64,000 nt of DNA from Flavobacterium ardleyense (lineage in GTDB: Bacteria > Bacteroidota > Bacteroidia > Flavobacteriales > Flavobacteriaceae), in assembly GCF_033547075.1 (NCBI RefSeq), contig NZ_CP137891.1, positions 1,178,001-1,242,000 of the forward strand, given 5' to 3'. The notes under the pieces are model-generated. The model was given only the letters and a program-made list of their open reading frames with translations, was not told the origin of the DNA and searched no databases. Positions within the stretch are counted from its first letter, which is position 1; each line of letters opens with the position of its first letter. Shown here one piece after another: positions 19,030 through 28,154 of the stretch. A program made the position numbers and the translations under genes.

Positions 19030-19806
19030 TTAAAAGTCTTTAAAATGAATATTGCTATTGTCTCCGAGAAGTTGTCTCATTACGGTACTATCTGAATTTG
19101 TAAAGAATGTAGCTTTACCGCCTAGTTCGCTTTTGAGGCCATCTAGTTGCGTTAATAATTTTTGAGTTTGTCTCGCAACAGCAGCACCAGAATCAATGAT
19201 TGTGACTGTTGCGGGAACAATTTTCTTAATCTGATTGATAAGAAAAGGGTAGTGGGTACATCCTAAAACGAGATAATCAATATTGTGAGCAATCATCGGC
19301 TGAAGATATACCTCAAGTAATGTTGTCATTTCTGCGGATTCTAAATCACCTCTTTCTATGAGACTGACCAATCCGTGACCTACTTGTTCAATTATTTTTG
19401 TGTTTTTATATTCGGCAACCCTGTTGGCAAATAACTCACTACTCAAGGTTCCTTGCGTTGCAAGAATACCGATGACTTTCGTTGTCGAATTATTTACTGC
19501 GGGCTTTAATGCGGGTTCAATACCAATGAAAGGTATATCGTATCTGATGCGTAATTCTTTGATAGCGTTAGTTGTAGCGGTGTTACAAGCCACAACTATT
19601 ATTTTGCAACCCATCTGTATAAGAAGTTCGGTATTTTTAAAGCTAAGCTCAATAATTTCGTGTTTTCTTTTCTGACCGTATGGAGCATTTTTGCTGTCGG
19701 CAAGGTAAATAGTATCTTCCATCGGAAGTAATCGAACGAGATCCTTCCAAATAGAAAGTCCGCCGACACCCGAATCGAAAAGGCCGATTGGTTGATTTTT
19801 AATCAT
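19030..19806 (-). CDS. murI: Glutamate racemase
   Basis: A 258-aa cofactor-independent racemase that supplies D-glutamate for peptidoglycan. The two catalytic cysteines are present: Cys74 in 'VACNTATTNA' and Cys183 in 'LGCTHYPFL'. The substrate loop 'LFDSGVGGLS' (Asp11, Ser12) is at the N-terminus. It is the last gene of the minus-strand envelope operon after the two ompH genes, with a hairpin terminator between it and ompH that may attenuate read-through. Confidence 0.96.
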   Translation of the reverse strand: MIKNQPIGLFDSGVGGLSIWKDLVRLLPMEDTIYLADSKNAPYGQKRKHEIIELSFKNTELLIQMGCKIIVVACNTATTNAIKELRIRYDIPFIGIEPALKPAVNNSTTKVIGILATQGTLSSELFANRVAEYKNTKIIEQVGHGLVSLIERGDLESAEMTTLLEVYLQPMIAHNIDYLVLGCTHYPFLINQIKKIVPATVTIIDSGAAVARQTQKLLTQLDGLKSELGGKATFFTNSDSTVMRQLLGDNSNIHFKDF

Positions 19807-19823
19807 AGAAACAAATGTAAAAA

Positions 19824-19852
19824 AAAACTGTCCAATATAATTGAACAGTTTA
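19824..19852 (-). terminator. Hairpin terminator between the short ompH gene and murI
   Basis: AAACTGT and ACAGTTT arms flank a CCAATATAATTGA loop, with an A-run on the plus strand that is a U-run on the minus-strand transcript. It would end or attenuate the bamA-ompH-ompH transcript before murI. Confidence 0.6.
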
Positions 19853-19875
19853 AGTATTATTGAATGGGCATTCTA

Positions 19876-20379
19876 CTAGAATCCTAAATCTTTTTTTACG
19901 TCTGCAGTGATGTTTGGACCATCTGCAAGAAGTAGTTCAGAACCATTAAGAACATATTGATATCCTTTAGCTTTTCCAACTTTTTGAATAGAAGCTCTCA
20001 CTTTATCGATAATTGGTTTTGTAATATCTTGTTCTTTTGTCTGAAGTTCTTTTTGAGCATTGTCACGGTAATCAACAATTCGCTTTTGCATATCTTGCAC
20101 TTCTCTTGCGCGTTCCTCATTCACTTTATCAGTTTGAGTTGTTGCTTCTTGATCGTATTTTTTGATCTTAGCTTGATACTCCTCCAACATTACTTTGTAC
20201 TCTGCGTCGTAAGTTTCACCTAATTTGTCTAGTTGTTTTTTTGCATCTAGCATTGCAGGCATCTTAGTCATAATTTCACTAACGTCAACGTGAGCAGTTT
20301 TTGCTTGTGCTGATACTGATTGACTTGCGCCTAGGATAAAAACGGCCGCTATTAGTAAAGATTTAATTTGTTTCATCAT
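19876..20379 (-). CDS. OmpH/Skp family periplasmic chaperone (short paralogue)
   Basis: A 167-aa protein with a signal peptide (cleavage near 'SVSAQ') and the Skp layout: a small beta part ('AHVDVSEIMTKMP') followed by two long antiparallel helices rich in Lys/Glu/Gln, and a C-terminal 'YQYVLNGSELLLADGPNITADV' strand region. Skp-type trimers hold unfolded outer-membrane proteins on their way to BamA. It is 27 bp downstream of a second, longer ompH gene. Confidence 0.92.
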   Translation of the reverse strand: MMKQIKSLLIAAVFILGASQSVSAQAKTAHVDVSEIMTKMPAMLDAKKQLDKLGETYDAEYKVMLEEYQAKIKKYDQEATTQTDKVNEERAREVQDMQKRIVDYRDNAQKELQTKEQDITKPIIDKVRASIQKVGKAKGYQYVLNGSELLLADGPNITADVKKDLGF

Positions 20380-20406
20380 GTTTAAAAAGTATTAGTAAAT
20401 TATTGT

Positions 20407-21426
20407 TTATTTATTTTTCAGTTTTTCGTCTCTCAATCTCTTGGCCTCTTCTCGGTCTTTCAATATTTTTGCTTTACGATCTTCTAAAGCTTGTTTTCTT
20501 TCCTCAAGAATTCGGGCTCTTTCTATAGCTGCAGCAGCTCTTGGATCTGCGACTTCTTCTTTGTTATCCACTTGCTCTTCTGCTGGAATGACAGAGTTGT
20601 CTTTTGGAGCCTTTGTTTTTCCCTCATCACTTGCAGTGTTAGAGGTTTCCGGTTTGTCTCCTTCAATATATGTGCCATTCTTTTTTGCTTCGCGCTCTTC
20701 CAACAGTCTAGCACGTTTTTCGTCGTACAATCTTTTCTTTTCTGCAGCAGCTTCTTTTCGATCTTGAATCAACTTTTCTCTAGCAGTTTTTCTTTCATCC
20801 AAGATTTTTTGTCTTTCGGCAAGGGCAGGATTGTCATCAACCATATCTTCCTTAGCTTCTTTTGCCTCTTCTTCTTTTAACTGCTTCTTAGTTAACTGAC
20901 TTCTCTTTGATGCTCTGGTAATCGAGCGAACAATTTGATCGCTAATATCATGGCGCTTTGCAGCAAATAGTATCGTGAGATCTGACGATTTATCAAAGAT
21001 AAAATCATACTTTTTAGCCTCTGATATATCTTGAACCGCGGTAAAAACTTGATCTTGAATTGGTTTAACCAAAACAGATTTCTGAATAATCATATCGCCA
21101 TTTGGTCCAAACCTCTTATTTTGATAATCTAATAGCGTAGTTTCTTGAAATCGAATTTCCTCTTCTCTTTCTTCAACTAATTCCTTAGTAAGAAGAACTT
21201 TTTCTGAGTTAAGAGATGATTTCAATTTAGAAATTTCATTTTTCTTAACTTCAATTTCCTGCTTCCATCTAAGTGCTTTTTCTTCAAGCTGGTTTTTAGC
21301 ATCGGTATACTCTGGAACATTTTCTAAAATGTATTCCATATCTATATAGCCAATTTTTACTCCACGAGTTTGTGCTTCTGCAGATCCGGCAACAATTAGA
21401 AGCAATAAAATTAAATGTTTCTTCAT
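20407..21426 (-). CDS. OmpH/Skp family protein with long charged C-terminal extension
   Basis: A 339-aa protein. Residues about 20-180 are a normal OmpH/Skp domain ('VKIGYIDMEYILENVPEY', helical arms, 'KKYDFIFDKSSDLTILFA'). About 150 extra residues follow, very rich in Lys, Arg, Glu and Ala ('ILEERKQALEDRKAKILKD'), predicted as a long helix or coiled coil. The order bamA - long ompH - short ompH is the usual flavobacterial arrangement. The extension may act as a tether or extra chaperone arm; this is inference. Confidence 0.9.
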   Translation of the reverse strand: MKKHLILLLLIVAGSAEAQTRGVKIGYIDMEYILENVPEYTDAKNQLEEKALRWKQEIEVKKNEISKLKSSLNSEKVLLTKELVEEREEEIRFQETTLLDYQNKRFGPNGDMIIQKSVLVKPIQDQVFTAVQDISEAKKYDFIFDKSSDLTILFAAKRHDISDQIVRSITRASKRSQLTKKQLKEEEAKEAKEDMVDDNPALAERQKILDERKTAREKLIQDRKEAAAEKKRLYDEKRARLLEEREAKKNGTYIEGDKPETSNTASDEGKTKAPKDNSVIPAEEQVDNKEEVADPRAAAAIERARILEERKQALEDRKAKILKDREEAKRLRDEKLKNK

Positions 21427-21469
21427 AACTTATCTGTATTTAAGAAAATATCGTGCCAATATTGTTTAA

Positions 21470-24148
21470 TTAAAACTGTTGGCCAATTATAAAATGCGTT
21501 TCCCAACCATGGGCCTTATTCATTCCTTCTATTGGAAGTGAATCAAAACCATATCCAAAGTCGATTCCTAATAATCCAAAAGCGGGCATGTGAACTCGTA
21601 ATCCTACACCAGCTGATCTTTGTAATTTAAACGGATTGTACTGTTTAAAATTGTCAAAGGCAGCTCCTCCTTCAAGAAATGTAAGTGCATAGATTGAAGC
21701 AGCTCCCGAAAGAGTAATTGGATATCTTAATTCTAACGAAAACTTATTATAGATCGTTGCACCATTTTGAGCTCCTTTGTCGTCAAGAGGTGTCAAAGAT
21801 TGATTTGGATATCCACGCATTCCAATAACCTCACGTCCGTCAAGGGCATAATTTGCTAATCCATCTCCACCAACGAAAAATCTTTCGAAAGGTACCAATC
21901 CTCTATCTTTATTATAAGACCCTAAGAATCCAAATTCACCTAAAGAACGAAGTACTAATTTATCATAAATTCTCGTATACCAATCAGCTTTGAATTTTAT
22001 TTTGTAATATTCTAACCAGTTAAATTTCTGTTGATCTACTTTTGACTGATCAGCACTTGCATCTGCTGGGTTATCTACTTTCTCGAAAACGCCAGATCCA
22101 GATGATGTTTCTCTAATGTAATCACCTTCCTGTACAATATAACCTGTGCTAGAAGTTGGAACATTTAGTCCTTTATTGGCTGAGTATTGTAACTTATTTT
22201 CAATTTTATCACCCAATTTCGCATAATCTACACCGTTTAATAACGAGTACGGTGGTGTGAGTTTTGCCGAAACACTAATATCTGAACCGTAGGTTGGAAA
22301 TATTGGATTTGAACCTTTATTACTTCTACTCAATCCTACAGTGTAAGCAAAGTTTCTTGATGTACCATTACCAAAAGTAAATAATCCAGTGTTGTAATTA
22401 TTCAAATCGTAGTATTGGAAACTAAGTGAGTTTGAAAAAACAAACGAGTCATCAGGAGATGTTAATCTTTTGGCAAGTCCAATTGACATACTTAAAATAT
22501 TAAAACTTTTATCACGATCTACTGAGCGCGTTTGATAATTATTTAAATACTGTTTACTATAAGAAAAAGAGGTGCTGAAGCTTACCGGTTTTTCGCCACC
22601 AAACCATGGCTCAGAAAATGAAAGACTATATGTTTGAAAATAAGAACTTCCTTGTAATCTTAAAGCAACTTTTTGACCGTCACCCATTGGTAAAGGTCTA
22701 TATGCTTCTGCGTTAAATAAATTTCGAACAGAAAAATTATTAAATGAAAGTCCTAAGGTACCGATGAAACCACCTCCACCGTAACCACCTTGTAACTCTA
22801 CCTGACTTGCGCCTTTTTCAACCAATTGCCACTCAACATCAACTGTACCAGCATTTGCATCAACGTTATGTAATCGTGGATTGATTTTTTCTGGATCAAA
22901 GAAACCAAGAGCACCAATCTCACGGTACGTTCTAACAAGATCCTCTTTGCTGTAGCGCTGTCCAGGACGAGTACGCAGTTCGCGATAGATAACTCGGTCA
23001 TTTGTTTTGTCATTTCCAACAACAGATATATTATTAAAATATGCTATAGGACCTTCTACAACCCTAATTTCAAAATTAATGGTGTCATTGGCAGTACCAA
23101 CTTCAACAGCATTGATATTAGACCATAAATAACCATTGTTTTGATAAAGGTTAGTAATGTCATCACCATCAGGTTTAGAATTATCTGCAATACGCTTTTG
23201 CAATAGAACGCCGTTGTATACATCGCCTCTTTCTATTCCAAGCATTTTGCTTAAGCCTTGATCCGTATAAATTGTATTTCCAAGAAATTTAATATCTCCA
23301 AAGTAATACTTATTACCTTCTTCAAGTTTTATATTTACCGAAAGGTCATTGGTTTTTTGATTAAAAAATACTGTGTCCGAAATAATACGAGCATCTCTAT
23401 ATCCCTTCTCTTTATATTTGTCCATCACTTTGACAAGATCTTCTTTATACTTGTCTTTTATGTATTTTGATGATTTCCAAACTCTAAAGAAGTTTTTCTG
23501 CTTGGTGTTTTTCATTGCTTTACGCAATTTGGCATCCGTAAATTTTTCATTTCCTTCAAAATTGATGTTGCGAATTTTGAGTTTATCACCTTTATCAACT
23601 TTTACCAACATCTTTACAGTATTGGACGAGTCTGCAGTAGTGTTAATCGTTACTTTAGTATTAAAGTAGCCGTCTTTCTTGTATTTTTTCTCGATGAAAT
23701 TTTTGCTAGTTGTAATTAAATTTTCGTTAACTACCTTACCTTTAGTCAGACTATTGTCCTTGATAAGTGCCTCAGTTTTATTTTTCTTAACACCTACAAA
23801 TTTTACTTCGCTCAATTTGGGAAGTTCATTTATATTTAATTCTAAATAAATACTGTCGCCTTCTACTTTGGAAACGTAGAAGTCAATTTCGCTAAAAAGG
23901 CCTAGTTTTCCTAGCTTCTTTATTGCTGAACTTATTTCCTCACCTGGAACGGTAAGTGATTGGCCTTTCTGTAATCCTGCAAAAGTAACAATCGTTTGCT
24001 GATTATAAGTAACGTTACCTGTTACATCTATGTTGGCAAGAACGTATTTTGTACCATCTCCAAACGCTGGATTTTGCTGAGCTTTTGCTTGAAAAATACC
24101 CCCGAAAATTAATACTCCCAAGAATATTTTTTGAATTTTATTCAACAC
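21470..24148 (-). CDS. bamA: Outer-membrane protein assembly factor BamA
   Basis: About 892 aa. Five POTRA-like repeats run from about residue 30 to 420 ('VTYNQQTIVTFAGLQKGQ', 'IRNINFEGNEKFTDAKLRKA', 'YYFGDIKFLGNTIYTDQGL'). A 16-strand barrel follows, with 'RFFVGGDG' and 'RGYPNQS' (the VRGF-like loop), and it ends with a C-terminal Phe. I place the start at GTG 24148 (TTG 24145 also possible), just after the uppS stop, because this gives a signal peptide ('KIFLGVLIFGGIFQAKAQ'); the longer frame to 24286 lies inside uppS. It inserts outer-membrane proteins. Confidence 0.93.
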   Translation of the reverse strand: MLNKIQKIFLGVLIFGGIFQAKAQQNPAFGDGTKYVLANIDVTGNVTYNQQTIVTFAGLQKGQSLTVPGEEISSAIKKLGKLGLFSEIDFYVSKVEGDSIYLELNINELPKLSEVKFVGVKKNKTEALIKDNSLTKGKVVNENLITTSKNFIEKKYKKDGYFNTKVTINTTADSSNTVKMLVKVDKGDKLKIRNINFEGNEKFTDAKLRKAMKNTKQKNFFRVWKSSKYIKDKYKEDLVKVMDKYKEKGYRDARIISDTVFFNQKTNDLSVNIKLEEGNKYYFGDIKFLGNTIYTDQGLSKMLGIERGDVYNGVLLQKRIADNSKPDGDDITNLYQNNGYLWSNINAVEVGTANDTINFEIRVVEGPIAYFNNISVVGNDKTNDRVIYRELRTRPGQRYSKEDLVRTYREIGALGFFDPEKINPRLHNVDANAGTVDVEWQLVEKGASQVELQGGYGGGGFIGTLGLSFNNFSVRNLFNAEAYRPLPMGDGQKVALRLQGSSYFQTYSLSFSEPWFGGEKPVSFSTSFSYSKQYLNNYQTRSVDRDKSFNILSMSIGLAKRLTSPDDSFVFSNSLSFQYYDLNNYNTGLFTFGNGTSRNFAYTVGLSRSNKGSNPIFPTYGSDISVSAKLTPPYSLLNGVDYAKLGDKIENKLQYSANKGLNVPTSSTGYIVQEGDYIRETSSGSGVFEKVDNPADASADQSKVDQQKFNWLEYYKIKFKADWYTRIYDKLVLRSLGEFGFLGSYNKDRGLVPFERFFVGGDGLANYALDGREVIGMRGYPNQSLTPLDDKGAQNGATIYNKFSLELRYPITLSGAASIYALTFLEGGAAFDNFKQYNPFKLQRSAGVGLRVHMPAFGLLGIDFGYGFDSLPIEGMNKAHGWETHFIIGQQF

Positions 24149-24152
24149 TAAA

Positions 24153-24932
24153 TTATAATTTAATTTGTTCACTAATCTTTCCAAATCTTCTTTCTCGTTT
24201 TTGATAATCTGCAATAGCTTCATATAAATGATGTTCTCTAAAATCTGGCCATAAAACATCTGTAAAGTAAAGCTCTGCATAGGCAATCTGCCACAACAGA
24301 AAGTTGCTTATTCTGGTTTCGCCGCTAGTCCTAATAAGGAGATCAACGTCGGGTAAATTTTGCGTGTAAAGATGCTGATTTATAATTACCTCATCAATAT
24401 CGTCTGTTGAAATTATATTATTTTTAACTTTGTCACTTATCGCTTTTACCGCCTGTACAATCTCCTCTCGTGATCCATAACTAAGGGCTAAAGTGAGAGT
24501 CATTCTGCTATTAGTTTTGGTTTTTTCGATGACCTCTAAAAGCTGTTTTTGTGCAGAAGATGGTAGTTTGTCGATATTGCCTATGCAATTTAATTTGATA
24601 TTGTTTTCTTGAAGTGTTTTAATCTCTTTTTTTAATGAGCTTATTAAAAGTTTCATCAATGTCTGCACTTCAAGTTTTGGTCTATTCCAATTTTCTGTAG
24701 AAAACGCATAAAGTGTGAGCGCTTCAATTCCTAATTTAGCGCAAGCTTCAACCGTAATTCTTACAGATTTTGTACCATTTTCATGCCCTATAGTGCGCAA
24801 AAAGCCCTGCTGTTTTGCCCAACGACCATTGCCATCCATTATAATGGCGAGATGTTTAGGTAGGGCATCTCTGTTTAAGCTATCTTCTAGAATTATTTCA
24901 TTAGTCTGCACAGTAACACGGTTTTTCTCCAA
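24153..24932 (-). CDS. uppS: Isoprenyl transferase (undecaprenyl diphosphate synthase)
   Basis: A cis-prenyltransferase of about 259 aa with the diagnostic 'LAIIMDGNGRWAKQQG' (catalytic Asp33), 'ALTLYAFSTENWNRP' and 'VDLLIRTSGETRISNFLLWQ'. It makes the C55 lipid carrier for cell-wall synthesis. No ATG precedes the active-site motif. The start is TTG 24932, overlapping the DUF6089 gene by 32 bp, or GTG 24911. bamA begins 5-8 bp after its stop, so the genes are probably coupled. Confidence 0.95.
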   Translation of the reverse strand: MEKNRVTVQTNEIILEDSLNRDALPKHLAIIMDGNGRWAKQQGFLRTIGHENGTKSVRITVEACAKLGIEALTLYAFSTENWNRPKLEVQTLMKLLISSLKKEIKTLQENNIKLNCIGNIDKLPSSAQKQLLEVIEKTKTNSRMTLTLALSYGSREEIVQAVKAISDKVKNNIISTDDIDEVIINQHLYTQNLPDVDLLIRTSGETRISNFLLWQIAYAELYFTDVLWPDFREHHLYEAIADYQKRERRFGKISEQIKL

Positions 24933-25584
24933 AGGTGTAAGTCAGGGTGAATCCTGAGAAAATATACCAATCGTTGTTATTAATATTTCCAAATCGAGAT
25001 GCGTCCAAATTGTTATTTTTAGGATTACTACCATCGAGATTGTCTGTAAAACTGTAGCGAGCTCCAACTTCAAAACCTAAAACAAAATTGGTTAGAATAT
25101 TAGTCTTCACACCGACAGTCATCGGAATTGCTAAGGTAGATTTATTAGAATCCTCCCTTGTTTCGCCATTTAAAAAATACAATTCGTCATAAAAGCTATA
25201 TGAAAATCCAGAATAAATGTAAGGAGTTATTTTAGTCTCAAGCTCGTGTAGATTAAAATCAAAAAAGTTAAACTCTAAACCTGCTGAAATTTCTTTTACA
25301 CTATTCTTAAATTGATAGCCTCGCTGTATGCGACTAGTTTCGTCAGAATCTGCATCATTTCCTTGAATACTTGATTGAGTATAGGAAATTCGGTAGGAGT
25401 GGCGAGGACTTCTGTTCCATTTGTATAAAATTCCAAGCGCCAATTTATTAGGATTTATATATTGTGTCTCCCCAACATCTCCTACATAATTACTGCCACC
25501 ACCAAAAATGCCTATCTCATGAATTTGCGCTTGCGCGAAATTTAGACTCAATACCAACGTAATAATAGAAAATATTCGATTCAT
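24901..25584 (-). CDS. DUF6089 family outer-membrane beta-barrel-like protein
   Basis: A 227-aa protein with a signal peptide ending 'NFAQA'. The N-terminal motif 'IHEIGIFGGGSNYVGDVG' and the repeated aromatic alternating strands to 'GFTLTYTFG' look like an eight-stranded barrel. This family sits before uppS-bamA throughout Flavobacteriia. Its last two Cys ('CYC') are near the C-terminus. A role in envelope assembly is suggested only by context. Confidence 0.88.
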   Translation of the reverse strand: MNRIFSIITLVLSLNFAQAQIHEIGIFGGGSNYVGDVGETQYINPNKLALGILYKWNRSPRHSYRISYTQSSIQGNDADSDETSRIQRGYQFKNSVKEISAGLEFNFFDFNLHELETKITPYIYSGFSYSFYDELYFLNGETREDSNKSTLAIPMTVGVKTNILTNFVLGFEVGARYSFTDNLDGSNPKNNNLDASRFGNINNNDWYIFSGFTLTYTFGEKPCYCAD

Positions 25585-25718
25585 TCAATTTAAAATAGCG
25601 TGCAAATATAATAATTATGGCTACTAATTAGCACTTATCGCCTATTATATTTACACAATGGATATACCTAAAACAAAACGAATTAATACAAATGATAGTA
25701 TGATTGGGCCAAAATTCT

Positions 25719-26603
25719 TTAATTGCGCTTGTCTTCACCCCATAATAGTTTCGTTCTAAGTCGTTTTAAAAAGGACTCTTCGGGTATTTCAACCATATTT
25801 ATCTTGAAAGGAGTTTTTGTTATCGTAAGTACTGATTCATTTTTTACAGAAAATGTTCTAGAATCGAGGGATACTAAAAATTGATCTTCTCTGCCAGTAA
25901 CTCGCAATCGTATTTCGGTATCATCGGGAATCACCAATGGTCTAGCGGTCAAATTATGAGGAGCAATTGGGGTAAGTACAAGACTGCTTACAGCTGGTGT
26001 AAGCACAGGCCCGCCACAACTAAGGGAATATCCGGTAGAGCCAGTTGGTGTTGACATAATAAGGCCATCAGCCCAATATGAGCTAAGATATTCACCGTTT
26101 AGAAATGTTTCGATTGTTATCATCGAAGTGGTATCCTTTCTGTTGACTGTAACATCATTCATCGCAAAATTTAGTTCTCCGATGGATTCCACATCAGGTT
26201 CACATTTTAAACTTAGTAGTGTTCGCGCAGAAGTAGTGTACTTTTCTTCGATAATAAACTGAAGAAATTCGTGAATATTATCTTTTTGTACTGTAGCAAG
26301 AAAACCAAGACGTCCCGCATTAATTCCCAATACTGGAATTCCAGAATCACGCACTAAGGTAGCAGCGCGCAATATAGTACCATCTCCACCAATACTGATA
26401 AATAAGTCGAAGCTACTATCTAGATCTTTATAGCTAGAAAACGTGGTATACGGTCTTGAGGCTAGCTCCTTTTCGTAAATCTTTGCTAAGAAAGATTCTT
26501 CAATGATCATCTCAATCTTTTTTTCATTAAAAAAACTGAGAATGTCCCTAATAATGGGTCTTGTGCTTTCCTGATAATATTGGCCATAAATTGCAACTTT
26601 CAT
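25719..26603 (-). CDS. nadK: NAD kinase
   Basis: A 294-aa protein that phosphorylates NAD to NADP with ATP. The nucleotide-binding 'GGDGT' is at residues 72-76, followed by 'NDVTVNR' and 'DGLIMSTPTGSTGYSLSCGGP', the conserved NAD-binding stretch. It lies 43 bp downstream of the CBS-domain gene and 134 bp upstream of DUF6089, and is probably part of the same minus-strand operon. Confidence 0.96.
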   Translation of the reverse strand: MKVAIYGQYYQESTRPIIRDILSFFNEKKIEMIIEESFLAKIYEKELASRPYTTFSSYKDLDSSFDLFISIGGDGTILRAATLVRDSGIPVLGINAGRLGFLATVQKDNIHEFLQFIIEEKYTTSARTLLSLKCEPDVESIGELNFAMNDVTVNRKDTTSMITIETFLNGEYLSSYWADGLIMSTPTGSTGYSLSCGGPVLTPAVSSLVLTPIAPHNLTARPLVIPDDTEIRLRVTGREDQFLVSLDSRTFSVKNESVLTITKTPFKINMVEIPEESFLKRLRTKLLWGEDKRN

Positions 26604-26646
26604 AGATAGGGAGTGCGTATATTAAATTTTATTATATAATGCTTTT

Positions 26647-27306
26647 CTAGATGTTTAAATACCTCTTTAAGTAATCAGATCGATCTTTTAAATCGGCAAG
26701 GTAATAATCTTCATAATGCTCAGAAATAATTTGATAATTGTATCTTCGAAAAGTTTGAATTATTTCATTAATACTTCCCGAGGATATTTTAATAGAAATT
26801 TGGACGGTCGAATTAGTATCGCTAGATATAAAACTTCCTAAAACTTTGCCGTTATTGCTTTCAACTATCTGCACTACTTGACTCATGCTATAATCTAAAA
26901 TATCTTTCTCAACAATTAGTGTAGTTCCTTTTTCGGAGAGGAAAGGAGTTTCGTTGAAAACTCGAATAATATCCTGAACTTCATAATAACCAATATACCT
27001 ATTATTTACGTCAAGTATAGGAACAATGTCCGTTTGATGTCGGGCAAAAATTTCTAATAAATCTAATAATCCAATTTCTGCTCGAGCGAAAAAATTTTCG
27101 AAAGTGTATTTATACTGATTGATATTTTTGTCAAAAGTAAAAGTTTCGGCGTCATTCTGAGACAAATTCCCCATGAATTCTTCTTGATCTAATACTGGAA
27201 AATGAGACAAATGAGTTTCATTAAAAAAATCTTGAACAACATCTGCTCGTTCGGAGCTTTGTAGTGCCTTATAGTCATTGCGAATCATATCAATAACTGT
27301 AGTCAT
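26647..27306 (-). CDS. CBS-domain protein
   Basis: A 219-aa protein. Two CBS motifs span about residues 10-65 and 75-130 ('ERADVVQDFFNETHLSHFPVLD'; 'HQTDIVPILDVNNRYIGYYE'). An ACT-like C-terminal part follows ('VQISIKISSGSINEIIQTFR'). CBS pairs usually sense adenine nucleotides. It starts the conserved nadK-DUF6089-uppS-bamA operon and is divergent from pdxJ. The ligand is not known. Confidence 0.88.
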   Translation of the reverse strand: MTTVIDMIRNDYKALQSSERADVVQDFFNETHLSHFPVLDQEEFMGNLSQNDAETFTFDKNINQYKYTFENFFARAEIGLLDLLEIFARHQTDIVPILDVNNRYIGYYEVQDIIRVFNETPFLSEKGTTLIVEKDILDYSMSQVVQIVESNNGKVLGSFISSDTNSTVQISIKISSGSINEIIQTFRRYNYQIISEHYEDYYLADLKDRSDYLKRYLNI

Positions 27307-27348
27307 AAGAAGTTGGCTTTAAATTATTGCAAAATAATCAAAAATTAG

Positions 27349-27376
27349 TTGGTACCGACCTTAGTTTGTATTTTTG
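27349..27376 (+). promoter_or_regulatory. Bacteroidota-type promoter of pdxJ
   Basis: TTG at 27349-27351, a 17-bp spacer, then TATTTTTG at 27369-27376 match the Bacteroidota -33/-7 consensus (TTTG, 17-20 bp, TAnnTTTG). The pdxJ ATG is 35 bp downstream of the -7 box. Confidence 0.65.
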
Positions 27377-27411
27377 TAGGTATAACTTAAATTTATACAA
27401 ATATATAGATC

Positions 27412-28125
27412 ATGACGCAACTAAGTGTAAATATTAATAAAATTGCAACACTTCGCAACGCTAGAGGTGGAAATGTGCCTGATCTTTTGCAGGTGGCGAA
27501 AGATTTTGAACGATTTGGTGCTCAAGGTATAACCATTCACCCAAGACCTGACGAGCGGCATATAAGATATCAAGATGCACGGGATTTAAAAAACATTGTA
27601 ACCACTGAGTTTAATATCGAGGGTAATCCCGAAAAATCGTTTATTGATCTTGTAAATTCAATCAAGCCAGAGCAGGTAACGCTCGTTCCTGACGCTCCAG
27701 ATGCTATTACTAGTAATGCGGGTTGGAATACTATTAAGCACAAAGATTTTCTGATTGATATTATTAAGGAATTTAAAAGTCAGGGAATACGAACTAGTAT
27801 TTTTGTGGACCCTGTGCATGATATGATTGAAGGTGCCGCCATCGTTGGTGCGGATAGAATTGAATTATATACTGAAGAATTCGCCCATCAATACAGTCTT
27901 GGCAATAAAGAGGGCGTCAAACCTTATATAAGTAGCGCTGTTTTGGCAGGCGAACTTAATTTAGGAATTAACGCAGGACATGATTTAAGTTTGGATAATA
28001 TCGCCTTTTTTAAACATTCAATACCAAATCTTCTGGAAGTTTCAATCGGTCATGCGTTGATTGCCGAATCTTTATATTTTGGAATGGAAACTGTGACTAA
28101 GCGATATTTGGAGTTTTTAAAGTAA
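27412..28125 (+). CDS. pdxJ: Pyridoxine 5'-phosphate synthase
   Basis: A 237-aa TIM-barrel enzyme that joins 1-deoxyxylulose 5-phosphate and 3-amino-2-oxopropyl phosphate to form pyridoxine phosphate. Motifs are '[17 protein letters not shown]' at the N-terminus, '[13 protein letters not shown]', 'VTLVPD' and 'SIGHALI' near the end. It is followed after 29 bp by an alpha/beta hydrolase gene, so the two probably share the promoter at 27349. Confidence 0.96.
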   Translation: MTQLSVNINKIATLRNARGGNVPDLLQVAKDFERFGAQGITIHPRPDERHIRYQDARDLKNIVTTEFNIEGNPEKSFIDLVNSIKPEQVTLVPDAPDAITSNAGWNTIKHKDFLIDIIKEFKSQGIRTSIFVDPVHDMIEGAAIVGADRIELYTEEFAHQYSLGNKEGVKPYISSAVLAGELNLGINAGHDLSLDNIAFFKHSIPNLLEVSIGHALIAESLYFGMETVTKRYLEFLK

Positions 28126-28154
28126 AAATTGTTGGAAATTAAAATAGTAATTTT

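Noticed and set aside
20441..20880. Long plus-strand frames (up to 129 aa) opposite the long ompH gene
   Set aside because: They are the antisense of a Lys/Glu-rich coding sequence, giving Ser/Phe/Leu-rich text with no start signal or family match.
25658..25759. A 33-codon plus-strand frame overlapping the end of nadK
   Set aside because: Too short, overlaps a conserved gene on the other strand, and shows no signal peptide, motif or clear ribosome site.
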